Assembly (NCBI GenBank): GCA_964030785.1
Contig: OZ034966.1
Coordinates: forward strand, 3,725,701 to 3,789,700
Origin: Siderastrea siderea
Taxonomy: Eukaryota > Cnidaria > Anthozoa > Scleractinia > Rhizangiidae
DNA length: 64,000 bases
Direction: 5' to 3'
Shown piece by piece: positions 33,760 to 45,825 of the stretch (its first letter is position 1; each line of letters opens with the position of its first letter). The position numbers and the translations under genes were made by a program. Under the pieces are notes generated by a model, which saw nothing but the letters and a program-made list of their open reading frames with translations, was not told the DNA's origin and ran no database searches.

Positions 33760-34450
33760 GGGGGTTTTGTTTCCTTTGTCAAAGGGGGCTTTGTTTCCTT
33801 TGTCACAGGGGGCTTTGTTTCCTTTGTCACAGGGGGCTTTGTTTCCTTTGTCAAAGGGGGCTTTGTTTCCTTTGTCAAAGGGGGTTTTGTTTCCTTTGTC
33901 ACAGGGGGCTTCGTTTCCTTTGTCAAAGGGGGCTTTGTTTCCTTTGTCACAGGAGGCTTTGTTTCCTTTGTCGCAGGGGGCTTTGTTTCCTTTGTCAAAG
34001 GGGGTTTTGTTTCCTTTGTCACAGGGGGCTTTGTTTCCTTTGTCACAGGGGGCTTTGTTTCCTTTGTCACGGGGGGCTTTGTTTCCTTTGTCAAAGTGGG
34101 TTTTGTTTCCTTTGTCACAGGGGGCTTTGTTTCCTTTGTCACAGAGGGCTTTGTTTCCTTTGTCACGGGGGGCTTTGTTTCCTTTGTCAAAGGAGGTTTT
34201 GTTTCCTTTGTCACAGGGGGCTTCGTTTCCTTTGTCAAAGGGGGCTTTGTTTCCTTTGTCACAGGAGGCTTTTTTTCCTTTGTCGCAGGGGGCTTTGTTT
34301 CCTTTGTCAAAGTGGGTTTTGTTTCCTTTGTCACAGGGGGCTTTGTTTCCTTTGTCACAGGGGGCTTTGTTTCCTTTGTCAAAGGGGGTTTTGTCGTAGG
34401 AATCATTGTTTCCTTTGTCATAGGGGGCTTTGTTTTCTTTGTCACAGGGG
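33150..34450 (-). repeat. 24-bp coding minisatellite, about 54 units
   Basis: A 24-bp unit (GGGCTTTGTTTCCTTTGTCA plus four bases on the plus strand) repeats about 54 times. On the minus strand it encodes the octapeptide TKETKPPV or TKETKPPL. The V/L choice depends on a two-base difference (CACAG versus CAAAG on the plus strand) and the two types alternate irregularly. A few units carry other substitutions. The array lies wholly inside exon 2 of A3. Confidence 0.95.
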
Positions 34451-35505
34451 GCTTGGTCGGTTTAGGAACAAGGCCTGGTCTGCAGAGATAGAATTTGTAC
34501 AGCCAGTTACCGAGCACAACATGACCAGATCTGTAGCGTACTCTCCACCCGTTGAATCCTTGGTACATTCCTGGAACTAAACAAATCATAATATACTGTG
34601 GGTAAAATAATTACTTTTGTACATTGTTAATTTTTTATTAATGGTTCCATTCAAGAAATGAGAAATTTCAACTACGCTAAGCTAGCATCAGCGAGTTTGT
34701 TTCAATTTGAAAAGCAATAACGTGGAAAATTCATGGATAATTTTATATGGCCGAATATCGTCACTTCAGTTTTGAAACAATTAATTGCATACCTAGTTCT
34801 TCCAACTTTTCCTCCCACAGGATTTATAATATTGTTATGAGTGGAATGGTCCCTGTTCTGTTTTGATCAGTTTGTTGTTTAAATATAGTTTGATAGCTAC
34901 GTATCTCCGGTAGATGTAAAGCCTTGTCCTCTAGAAGTTAAGGTAAGTTTTTTTATCCTAGTTAACAAGAATTCCACGCTGTGTCTGAAGTCATCCGGAC
35001 TCCTTTACGATTGTGGAAAAAATATTGTATTAAAAGAAAAGATCAACCGACTTGCCTCCCCCATTTCCCCCCTATAATATCAAACCGCCTAATATTGCAA
35101 GCATATTCCACCGTTTTGAGTATAAGACCTGCCTGGGATTAATTATTAACAGTACGTTGCAAAAATCAAGCAGACTTTCTTACCATAGCATCGACGTCGA
35201 CGTCTGAAGCAGTAGCAAAGTTTGAAGAACCTTCTATTGGCATTCGGTGGAATAGCAATGGGGACAGTTACTATACGGCGAATAGGTGGCCTGGGTGGGA
35301 AGATTTGGCGCTTGTCGTTTTTTTCTACTTCATCCTTCAGGACCTCTTCTCCTGCAGCGATGTCAGGTTCCTCGTCAAACGTCTCATCACCAGTGGTACC
35401 ACCCAGCTCTGCCTTGTCGAAGATGGCTTCATCACCAGGAGCGATCGGAGCCTTGGCAAAAACCAAGAGGAACCCCAGCAGAACAACAACCTCAAAGAAG
35501 CTCAT
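33756..35505 (-). CDS. A3: family A precursor with a massively expanded repeat tail
   Basis: Coding exon 1 is 35505-35184 (signal peptide 1-19, acidic spacer, Lys65-Arg66, QIFPPRPPIRR, cysteines 97, 99 and 106). Exon 2 starts at 34576 and encodes VPGMYQGFNGW, YRSGHVVLGNWLYKFYLC and then PGLVPKPTKPP. After that, instead of the usual 15-40 residue tail, it runs into tandem TKETKPPV/L octapeptides. A one-base deletion turns a TTGACA codon pair into TGA at 33758-33756, so the open product is about 380 residues; the repeat continues out of frame to 33094. The tail seed (Pro-Pro-x-Thr-Lys) is present in the other members, so the array probably grew from it. Thr/Pro/Lys-rich repeats suggest an extended, possibly O-glycosylated, highly basic stalk; this is inference. 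The noncoding first exon and TATA box are near 35.77-35.87 kb. Confidence 0.75.
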
Positions 35506-35772
35506 CTACCACAACAGCAAAACGATAAAAAACAAAATAAACAAGGTTACCATGAGCTAGTCACAAAATGAATGGCTGAGCTTTGAAAACATGTCGCATT
35601 CCATGCACGTTGTTTTAATAAAACCACCCACTGAACTGTTTAATAATCGCAAATTGAAAAGAAAAATCTTGGGAAAAAAACGTTTTTACCAAATGAGATA
35701 AATTAATACTAGAGATATTTGTTACTGAGATCATTCTTGAAAAAGAGATCAGAATATCACAGTTTAACTTAC

Positions 35773-35872
35773 GTTTTGTGCAAAAATTTTTTATTTCCAA
35801 GATGTACACCGTTTCACTGGCTGAGAAGTTTAAAAGGGACGCTGGCTGAGAACGTTTTAGTTTATTATATCC
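35773..35872 (-). promoter_or_regulatory. Promoter and noncoding first exon of A3
   Basis: On the minus strand, GATATAATAAAC (TATA-like, about 35872-35861) precedes an exon of roughly 70 bases ending at a GTAAGTT donor after 35773. An acceptor (GTTGTGGTAG) ends immediately before the A3 ATG. Confidence 0.55.
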
Positions 35873-35879
35873 AACTAAT

Positions 35880-37756
35880 TATTATTAGCTACATCTACAA
35901 CTACAGATACTTAAAGCCACTTTACCATAGGAAAGCTATATTGAAACTACCCAAAGACAAATGATAAAGCTGGTTATAAGTTGTTTCACTCCATCACGAC
36001 ATATTTCTTATCGATGCTTTTGTTGATTTGAAACAGTTTAACCCATATCACGTAAACGATCATGAATCAAGAGTTATGATGACTCATCTTTTAGCAAAGA
36101 GCATTCAGAGAAAGCCTCTATGCAATATTATATCATTAGGAGTGCTGATTCACTATTGGACTGTAAACAATATGTTTACTGTGGTTTATGAGTCTTACGT
36201 TGACTAAACCCTGCAAGCAAATTAAAATATCGATAGGTTTTTTTTTAAAGGTGAGTACAAAATGAGACAAAGTCCAATATAAGCTGCACATGCAAGGAAT
36301 AAATGTTCCACTTTATGAGAGGAATGAATTTTCCATTTTATGAAGCAGAAACAAAATGTTAAAGAAATCCATTTTCTGCGTGCTCTTATTATTATAATGT
36401 CACATTTTTTAGGTTGGCTTTGGTAGACACGTGTAATAGTGATTAAAATGATTGTAGAGATCATTTGATAGGGATCTAAAGTCATGCTTGATGTTGACTT
36501 TTCTCGCCTGTACTGAAGCTTTTAAATTTAGCTAGAGATAACTAGCATTGATATGTCTTAGAAACTCCCAGACAAAAACGTGCCTCTTCGCATACGAAGG
36601 GAGGGACACATTTCCTTCTGTTTAATTTATGGATAACAAATCTCATGAGCAATTCAGCTCCATTTTTTTTTACTATTCTCGGTACCTTCAAGTACAGTTA
36701 AGCCAGTGTCTATATTATGTAGGTTTTTGTTTTGATATGCGCTAAATATGAGTGAGTTTAGGAAACGTAGTAAACCCCTTATTTCTAAACCTATTTAGTT
36801 CTGTTTGATCTTCATTACATTTTGAAACAACAGTGATACTGAAAATGTACCACACCATGCATGGGACTTAAGTAATTACTTAATTTTAATGTACAATGTA
36901 CTCAGTCTGTAAATAGATATATCTTATGTTGAACACTGGTAATAGATTTCTGAAGTAGCAATAAAATATAAGGAAACTAAAGCCTTCGAGATCTGACATT
37001 GATACCTTCTTGCACGTAACAACGGGCAACTGCTCTCCACAGTTTACAAGGAACGTTGAACAGATAAGTGAAAAATGAAGAACTTAGACAAAAAGAATAT
37101 AAATTTTCTTTCTGACCATTTTCTGTGTTTTTAACTACCACCAATTTTTTTTTTCGAATACAGTACTTGAGTTGCTTCATATTATTATTTTTAATTCGAA
37201 AAAATTAAATACAAAATAATGTATTTTCACAGAAGATTCTGTGTAACTCAGTGACGTATTAGTAATTTGCGCTTAAACGTATGATGACTATCGAACAAAA
37301 AATAAGCTGCTTTCATTTCACTTAAAATACACGCCATACTAAATGAGCATAGCATATGCTACGAGGACGTAACATCAAAAACAGGCTTACACAAACAAAA
37401 ATCAAACAACAGTATAAATCTGTGACTTGTTTTTCTCTCGTAATTGTAACCACTTGGCATTTCGTTGTCGAATTTGAGCTGTAAAATGAGCGATTATCGG
37501 GCTGTTGCGATGGAATTTGGAAACCATGCAGCGAGCAACGGACAGGAAAACAAATTTAAAGAAGATCAGTGCATTTATTGGGAAGTTATTGGCCTTTACA
37601 CGCTGACAACTCGAAGCTCTTGTTACCACCCTTCAGTTATTTGATAATGAGTAGGACCTCTAGTGACAAAAGCGACAAAACGTCTTTTAAACCGGCCAGG
37701 CCGTCACACCAAGAGACAACAAAGTAAAACTATGAAAGCTGTGGTTTACGTAATTT
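35880..37756. other. Intergenic, no gene supported
   Basis: AT-rich sequence without domain-bearing frames, recognisable RNA genes or clear repeats. Confidence 0.5.
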
Positions 37757-39047
37757 TTGTGTCAAAGGAACCGGAACCAGGAAAAAATTAATATTCTGAT
37801 GGCACGATAGTGAAATTGCAGAGAAATTGACCCAGCTGATCATTAAAAGAGCAGGACAAATAAAGTGAAGATATTTCGTATGGAAAAAGTCAACGGTTTA
37901 TTAAAACTGTGTCGATTCTTTACACCACCGTGGCACAAGTTCTAGAATTAAAAAAGGAACGATACACTCCTTTTTTTTTTCATGCAGACGAGTAGGATGC
38001 TGTGAAACAATAGCCAGACAAGTGTTTTCACAACTGTTTCACATCATTGTCATTCTATGTATATTTGCCGTTGGATAGACAGTATGTGAAATGCTACATA
38101 AGCTAACAAAATCCCACAGTTACACCGCTATGGTACACTGGACCTTAGTTTTCTTGAAACTGGACTTCGTTTAGCCTTTAGAAACGGGAGGGGGAGTCCC
38201 CCTCCCTCCACCCATACCTCTTAAGTTATTGATTGAGGAGCTACGTTTTCTATACTTCAATGTAAATGTATACCTGAAGGAAATACCGTGTTTAAATAAA
38301 GTTACCTTACCTTACCTTTCCTTACGTTAATCTTGAAGGTTGCATTGTACACCATGACATTGCATTACAAGAAAATTGTGTCATAATTCAGTTAACGGTT
38401 GCCATCTCGCAGGTGTGACATTTTGGAGTTCTCGACTTTTCCCAAACTGCAAAAAACTACCAGAATTCACTCAAAAAATAATAGGACCCACATACGAAAC
38501 TTTTAAGATAAACGTAAGAAAAAGTCACAACGATTAGTGAAAAGGTTATAAAAGGCAAATTAAGTGGTGGGGGCCGGTTCCAACGCCCAAGGTCTGATAC
38601 TACAGTTTTGGATAAAAACAAGAGAGAGGGAAAATTCATTTTATTTTATGGTGTACATCCGCAAATTACCGTTGAAAAATGATCGATAGACCCGGGAGGA
38701 ACTGTTCGCTTTTATGCAAGGGGGTATCATTATGAGTCTCTCTCACTCCCAAATTTTACTTTTGGAAATCGACTTTTCTTTTTCAACGCTGAAATGCCCT
38801 GTAATGATACGTCCAATGCAACTGTTATACTACTAACACCTCTTAATTTTAACAAGTTTGCTTACAAAAACTTTAAAGCTGCAAGAAATAAAATTACGTC
38901 ATCTTTTGCGTGCAAATCAGCTGGAATATAAACGGCAGTGACATGAGTGAGTTTCTTTTTCTTTATTATGGTTGTTGCTATTTTTGACAATGAAGTTAAA
39001 AATAAATTAAAATAAAAAATCGAGATTTCTAATCCTCAAACTGTGTA

Positions 39048-39640
39048 TTCTTGGTTTTCACTGTCACGCCATAAAATCAAAACCAAGTGATGAAAGAAGC
39101 CAAGAATTTGTAGTGTTATAAGGGATACACAACTAAACAACTTCACCATGTCTCAGATCTGTATGGTATTCCGTTGTTGAGTTATTTGCCGAAACGTTCG
39201 ACTGAAATTTGCAGAGCTCCGTATGAAAACGCCATGTTGGTGTCCCTCGGAGGGGCACAAACATGGCCGCCGGAAATCAATGAAAACTGACATCTGGAAT
39301 TCACTTCTGCTCTTCCAGTGTTTACTTTTCTCTCGTGAACTACTATACAACCACATTAATTTCTATCCTAATGCTTTAACTGTCCAAACTGCTAAAAATC
39401 ACAAGGAGAGTCCTTTTTCGCACAGGAGAAAGCTTTGTCAGGGACGCTGTGTTGGTGTCACGTAGGGTGAAAAGCCAGAAATTTAATATTCTGTATTTTC
39501 AAAACGAAAGACGCTACCGAGCTTAAAATTTGTGAAAAGATATATTTTTAAGTCATCTTCAACCTGGTTGGGATATAAAATCTGAAGACCTCGCGATTTA
39601 TGATTTTAGAATTTTACGACGTCTCGTGAAAACCAGCAAT
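39048..39640. mobile_element. TIR element present only in duplication copy 1
   Basis: Near the ends are TTGGTTTTCAC (39051-39061) and GTGAAAACCAG (39626-39636) in inverted orientation. Copy 2 reads straight through the site (GTGTATAGTCGTTGG at about 47565-47579). The central part contains the word ACATGGCCGCC. It has no transposase, so it is a nonautonomous element or a composite. Confidence 0.65.
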
Positions 39641-40194
39641 AGTCGTTGGAAAACTGATCACGAGGAAACGTTTCAAATCTTACGTTTTAGCTTTCGACTT
39701 TAAGGAGTGCATATATGGCCGCTAACTGTCACAAGTCATGAGGTTAAGAGGCTCTTTACATGACAAAAACTGACAGCTCAAACCTTAAAATCAAAATTAA
39801 AAGTCGTTTAACATAAGGGGTCCCTACTTTAATTTAGAAAAAGGGAAAGGTCAATTTGGCTTTTGCTTTTGTTTGTCTCTGCTCGCAAAACCACCATTTT
39901 CAAATTTAGCAGCTTGCAGTATAATTCCATCAAAAATCAGGTTTTTTTTCCAGTGTTTTCGAGGCAACTTTGCAAGTAGATTTCATTCAAACTTAAGCAC
40001 GTGCAAAACACGCTTGCTTGACACGTTAATAAAGTCATCATTTATTTATACCGGCGGACATTCAAAACTTGATAAGTTTAACTTTACGATTCAAGATTTT
40101 GCGCAATGAACTCCTTGATCGCCTAGTATTCATACCGATTAGCCATGCTAATAACAAAAAAAACAAACGCCAACAAAACCGCAAAATTTCATAG

Positions 40195-40207
40195 TTTATT
40201 CTTTATT
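40195..40207 (-). terminator. Poly(A) signals of A4
   Basis: Two AATAAA signals on the minus strand (TTTATTCTTTATT on the plus strand), about 215 bases past the A4 stop. The same pair is found after A5 at 48244-48256. Confidence 0.6.
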
Positions 40208-40419
40208 AGCAACTCACTGATACTAATTGCGCTGTACAAAACAGCACAATTGTCTTAAGGTTATTTCCATAGTTTAGTACCTTTTGATGTGACAGTTTCT
40301 TCGCTGCTGTCACAGATTTGGGATGTTACATTATAAAGTTGTATTTATATTAACCTTTAATACAAGGTGTCTATTTCGGTTCGAGTTGCTTCTGGTTTTA
40401 CTGTGAAGGCGGCTACGTT

Positions 40420-41449
40420 TTATCCCTTGGTCGGACGAGGCTTGGTCATCGGAGGCTTGGGTCGAGGAGGCCTAGGAACAAGGCCTGGTCTGCAGAGGTA
40501 GAACGTGTACAGCCAGTTACCGAGCACAACATAACCAGATCTGTAGGCCATGCCCAGTCTCCATCCGTGGAATCCTTGGCGTAACCCTGGAACTAAAAAC
40601 AATCAATATATCGTGTGAATAAAGGTTTAGGTTAACTTATCATAAAAACTAATATAAGTTAGGTACTGTTAACAAAGCAAACATGTACCACTGCAATTTA
40701 ACTGAAATTATCTTGAATTAAGTTTAAAAGGCCTGACTAAAGATAATATTGATGCAGTTGTAGTAGGTAATATGTGAATAGGAAATATAGAGTGTAGGAC
40801 TAAAGCATCTTTGTTCTTCTTCCCACCCCTCCTCTTTTATACGACTGGATGACCCTCCCTTCTCAGATTTTATTGGTCAAAAATAGTATAAAAGATATTT
40901 TTTTTCAGGAAGAAGGTAAGATCTTCATTTTGACTATTGCGGATTGCAACACCACCCAGTTTTGTCATGCTTCTCTAGCTCCCATTCCCCTTGCCGATTC
41001 TGGCAGAAAATGTGAAAAGAAAAAATATCAATCAACTGCTAGTTAACATGTATTGGTTTAATTAAAAGAATATGAAGCCATCTGCTACATACCATAGCAC
41101 CGAAAACGTCTGAAGCAGTAGCAGAGTCTAAAGAACCTTCCATTGGCGTTGGGAGGAATGCCCATGGGAACAGTTACAGTGTATCGACGAATCGGTCGTC
41201 TGGTGGGCGGAAAAATTTGGCGCTTGACATTTTCCTCTGGTTCATCTTTCAGGAAAGCGTCGTCTTCTGTGGCGTCAGGATCGGTATTTTCTTTGACGTC
41301 TTCTTCTGGCTCTTCCTCCAGGGCAGCCTCTTCTGCTGCTATGTCGAGCTCCTCGTCAAAGATAGGCTCGTCGCCCGTAGTTCCATCATCTTGAGCAATG
41401 GCAAATCCACCAACAATCCCAGCAAAAGCAGAACTTCAAAGAAGCGCAT
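40420..41449 (-). pseudogene. A4: family A precursor with a one-base deletion in the signal peptide
   Basis: Exon 1 (41449-41093) and exon 2 (40592-40420) are nearly identical to A5. The ATG and first 14 codons (MRFFEVLLLLGLLV) are normal. Then one base is missing at about 41405-41407 (A5 has GCAAAAGCC where A4 has GCAAATCC, plus strand). The frame then runs to a TAG at 41341-41339, so no acidic spacer or mature part is made from this ATG. Everything downstream remains intact in the other frame: the EENVKRQIFPP processing region, the LCYCFRRFRCY core, YRSGYVVLGNWLYTFYLC and the KPPMTKPRPTKG tail. This looks like a very recent loss, a null allele, or a sequence error. The TATA box, first-exon donor and poly(A) signals are all preserved. 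Confidence 0.75.
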
Positions 41450-41940
41450 CTTTTGTTTCCTACAAAAAGTGAAAAGCAGCAACAGAGGCAAGGTTACTAT
41501 GAGTTTGTCAGAAAAAAAATTATGGAATATTGTTAAACACTATGAGTCTTGACTCATATAATTGGAAGCCAATAAAAAGTAGAACTAAGAAATGATTATT
41601 ACTCTTGCACCTAAAGATATCAGTTCTTTTATCATCTGCTTAAGTTAATATTTTTAACTGCGACAGGCATTTCTTATTTCAGCCGCAGCTCACATATTCA
41701 CCCTCCAAAACGTAAGACTATAGTGAATTTGTGAAACCTCCACCGAAAAAGTGCAGAAGGTATTGCAGTTCTATGTTTCTAACACAGCAAAATGTGAATG
41801 ACGCTTCATTAGACGCTTAAGATTAGGCAGCCCCAAACAGACCAGAAAATGATAATCAAGGAAGAAACTGTTAGAAGGTTTAACTTTAACGACGCGATAA
41901 ACTATAATGCTTGGGATTTTTAGGACTGTAAGTCACTTAC

Positions 41941-42042
41941 TTTTTCGTACTGAAGATCCTATGTTCCCAAGTTGTGCACTTGTTCCACTGACTGAGAAGA
42001 TTGTTCTGCAAGAACGTCTGGGGAAGAGTTCTTTTTATATTG
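41941..42042 (-). promoter_or_regulatory. Promoter and noncoding first exon of A4
   Basis: On the minus strand, CAATATAAAAAG (42042-42031) is followed by an exon whose sequence closely matches the A5 equivalent (GGAACAAGTGCACAACTTGG) and ends at a GTAAGTGAC donor after 41941. Confidence 0.65.
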
Positions 42043-43211
42043 TCCTAATGCAATTAGGTACCTTTAAAACCACAGATACTCAAAGCAATTTCAATTGAAG
42101 CCACGATTGTTAACTAAAGCACTCAGAAGTTTTTCAAGTTATCAAAGTTGTATTATTCACGTACTTGTCACTTCCGGCTTTTTGGCGGTATTGATTTAAC
42201 AGCTGGAGTTACAACGACTCACGTTTTGGAAATGTTTCCACGAGAAGAGGTTGCACTTTACAGTTTACTCAGGGAAATATTCCATGTTAAGTTATATTTC
42301 AATGGAGTATTTTTCTTCTGGTATATAAAACGCTATATCTAATTGGAGATTGAAAATTAAAATATTGATAGGCATATTTCACGTCGTAGACAACAATCAG
42401 ATAAAGTTTTAACATTAAATATACACATGCAAGGAATACAAATGCATGCTATAGTAAACAACAAATGCGAAACTGAATCCCCAGGTCTGTCCGTTTCCGT
42501 TACAAAAAGTCCATTTTGCTCAAAAGGTGAAAACTATTCATTTCTTCAGAGTGGGTAAGGATCTTGAGATTTTCGATATTGATACCGGCCACTGAGTCTA
42601 ATTTAAACCAGAATAGAAAACTGTTATCAAGGGGAACGTGCTGCCTTGCACACGATATGAGGTGACACGTTCCCTCCGAGTGTATTCATGAATAAATTCA
42701 TTTTTTGAGCCTCTATAGGGATTCTAGGTGTTGGCAAAGTTTTCAGGGGTCACAATTACGAGATATTTCGAAAACAGATATTCGAGGAGGTAATCGGCAA
42801 CTGCTCGATGAGCTCGATGGTGTTATTAACCGCTCCAAATGTTTTTTCTTTTTTCTTGATTTTTGTACATAAAATTAAAACCTCACAAAGACTACAGTGT
42901 CAAAACCTTCTTGCAAAAACACAAAATTTCAGAGAAGTAGTGCGGAGCCATGACTCAATCAATGGTACTAGCTAGTGAAACCTGGAATTTTTGCGTTAAA
43001 AAAGAGCGCAGCTAAGCGTACATAAGCAGCTATAGCCTACAGGCCAAAAAGTTTCAACATATCCATTTAACACTGGTCACGCTGTTGACTTCGGTATTGT
43101 TGAAGAAAGTTTGATTTCCACCAAACATTCATACAGTGTTGGTTGATGTTGAATTATCTCGGTGAGATAGTAGAATTTACTAAAATTTAGTACAACTGTT
43201 CCGTCAACGGA

Positions 43212-43985
43212 CATAAGAGGCCCCGTCGGGAGGGGGGGGGTCTGAATAATCCATAATCCTGGTAAATTTTGGAAATAATCCGTATCCCAATTTTGTAAAC
43301 AATTATATCCCTAAAATAAAACTTTAAAACAATCTCATACAGTAACCCCTAATTACCATTTCGTGTCACATGGATAGACTTAGGTACAGTATGTCAGGTA
43401 TGTCAAGGGTTGCATTTCCATACCCCTGACGAAATGTAGGGGTGGTTACTGAGTCTGAGTTGTTAAAAACAGTGACGGGCTTGGGCGACTTTATGCGCTT
43501 GTTTTAGCCTTTTAAAATGGCTTTAAAATTTAAGCCAGTGGTTGTAATTGCAGTTTTGATTAGTGTCACTTAAACTTGATCCACTTTTTAGTGTTAAAAA
43601 TAATTACTGGCCTGGGCGACTCCTACGCACGTGTTTTGGCCTTTCTAGAGTTTTGCTCTCATGAGCAAAGCTCCTTAAGCAATGGTTGCTGTTTTACAAA
43701 ATGCCAGCTGTTCATGAGTCTTGGTTTTACGTTCGGCACTGCTGGGTATTATTGCATTACCAAGGGCTGAGTGAAAATTTTCTTGTTTTTGTTTTTATTT
43801 TTATCAGAGGGCTTGATTTCTGTTTTTAAAAGTAACTTCTCAGAGGGTTGTTTGAATGAAGTTCTCCGGGTATTCTCTCTCAACAAGATGTGTTTTGAAG
43901 TTCGTGATGCTCACTTCAAATAATGTTTATGTTTAGTTCTGATTAGTCTTAGCTAGAGCCTCTTTAGTGATGAAACCTCTTTTTA
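43212..43985. other. Unduplicated spacer, no gene supported
   Basis: This lies between the two duplication copies, next to the reverse-transcriptase relic. Short plus-strand frames here are not supported. Confidence 0.4.
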
Positions 43986-43989
43986 CTCC

Positions 43990-44830
43990 AGATGGATGGC
44001 GGGTTGAAAAATGGATGTACTGAAATGCTTAGTGGGTGTGTACATCTAGCACCGACTCGGTTTTAAATCTTTCGCCTTTGTATTCAGTAGTGTCCAAGAA
44101 CTTTGTTTCTGTTTCGGATACTTCAGCTGCAAACTTGATATTTTGATGGTGTTTGTTAAACTGAACTGTGTAATCTCTCTGTGTCCCAGAGGGAGAAGAT
44201 GTCATCAATGAATCGTTTCCACGCAGACGAGCTGTTTTAAAGCGCGTTGATTTAAGATCTCTGTTTCTATTTTAACCATGAAAATATTTGCAAAAGCAAC
44301 TGCCATTTTCATTTGGTGCTCGTGGCAGTTCCATGTATGTGTAGGTAGTTCTCTCCATTAGATGGAGTTCTCCACTAAGATAAGCGCTCTTTGCAGTAGA
44401 CATTTGTTGATAGGACGTTCATTTTCCGTGAAATGCTTTGTATGCAATGCACACTATGTTTATTCTTTCCTCTCGTGGTATATTTGTATATAAGCTCATA
44501 ACGTCCATTGAAACAAGGATTGGTTTTTCTCGAACCTTCGTTTTATCTAAGAGATTGATGAAGTGAGTCGTATCTTTCAGACATGACTTCTGTTGTTGTG
44601 CTATAGGCTGATGGAGTTTATAAACGAATGATGATAGTTTCTCTGTTGCAACCGGGCCTGGCATCACAGCTTGATACAATAGGTTTCCCGACTGGCCATG
44701 GGGCTTGTTGGGAATTGTGTATCTTTGATAGGGTGTGGAATATTGGAATTATGGGGTAGCTCATCCTCGGAGTCCCAGGGGCAGATAGTGGAGCGAGGGA
44801 AAGTCGGAACGGCCACATACCTACATGTAT
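43990..44830 (-). pseudogene. Degenerate Penelope-like reverse transcriptase fragment
   Basis: The minus strand encodes, in broken frames, motifs typical of Penelope-like reverse transcriptases. HTLSKIHNSQQAP and KPIVSSCD are followed, after a frameshift, by EKLSSFVYKLHQPIAQQQKS and ILVSMDVMSLYTNIPREE (the first catalytic aspartate region). Further on come a relic of the RFIDD-type catalytic box and ETETKFLDTTEYKGERFKTE. Several frameshifts and stops separate them, and neither the N-terminus nor a GIY-YIG endonuclease was recognised. It is a dead retroelement copy between the two segmental duplication copies. Confidence 0.75.
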
Positions 44831-45524
44831 GTGCCAAAAAAAAAGGGTGGGCGAAGAAAAGTCAAGGGCAAAACGAGAAGCTTCTCGTTTATTTATTTTT
44901 TGGTTTATTTATTATGTTTTATCATTTTCAATTTTCATTTTTCTTTTTTTTTTTATGACCCCGCAGTCCCCAGTCCGCAGTCCGCACCCTGCACCCCGCA
45001 CCCCGTTCCCTCGTTTTCCGGACAACCACGGTGGAAGGGGTGATGGAAGGTGGACGGACCTTTCACCCCTATCATAGTATCATGTAACAGGATTAATTTT
45101 AGTTTCAAGGAGATGTGATTTTATTATAAAAAAAATAGGTCGAATGTTTAGGGGCAAGCTATCTTGAACAAGTAGCAAAAGAAGGCGCATATTTTTTTCT
45201 GAATAGAGAGCTTTAAATCATGTGTAACTCATATCCAAGTGGAAATTTGCAGTGGATGAAATTGACCTTGAAGCGCTACTGCTGCGAAACAACACGCTGA
45301 CTGACATGGAGGGCGAATTTGTTAAAGAAATTAATCGTTTCGTACATGAAGAAGCAAGATACTGTTGTGAAAGATGTGAAACGGGATGACCTTAGCCAAG
45401 AGCATCACGATTGCATGATGAGGTAAGAAGAAGAAATATGGATTTATCACTATGAGATGGCAAAAAAACTTATAAGTAAATTATAATATGAACGCTTTGG
45501 TTATGTAACTTTTAGGGACTGAGT
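44831..45524. other. Low-complexity and AT-rich spacer
   Basis: T-rich and C-rich tracts at about 44890-45010. No gene is supported. Confidence 0.45.
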
Positions 45525-45825
45525 GTCGAAGGAACTAGGCAGAAATTAAAATTCTGATAGCACGATAGGGAAATTGCAGAGAAATCGAATCTTAAGTGAC
45601 AGCTGATCATTAAAAGAGCACGACAAATAAAGTGAAGATATTTCTATAAAAAATGTCAACGGTTTATTCAAACTGTGTCGATTCTTCATATCTACTGGGA
45701 CAAAGTTTACACCGTCGCGGCACAAGTTCTAGAGTTTAGGAATGGAAATATCTCTTCGATTTTATTTTTCATGCAGACGAGTAGGATGCTGTGAAACAAA
45801 AGGCAAAGGCAAGTGTTTTCACAAC

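Larger units (their letters stand above)
37757..43211. repeat. Segmental duplication, copy 1 (contains A4)
   Basis: This segment aligns in order with 45525-51394. It starts near AATATTCTGATGGCACGATA and ends near CTGTTCCGTCAACGGACATA. Identity is high around A4/A5 (several hundred bases with few changes) and lower elsewhere. Copy 1 alone carries an insertion at 39048-39640; copy 2 alone carries one at about 45826-46587. Confidence 0.85.

Noticed and set aside
33055..34580. Long plus-strand open frames (up to 480 codons) rich in CFLCQRGL, GGFVSFVK or ALFPLSQG repeats
   Set aside because: They are antisense readings of the 24-bp minisatellite, whose length is a multiple of three and has no stop in these frames. 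Only the minus-strand reading is connected by splice phase to a family A gene.
44698..45077. Plus-strand frames over the T- and C-rich tracts
   Set aside because: They are antisense to the reverse-transcriptase relic or low-complexity sequence.
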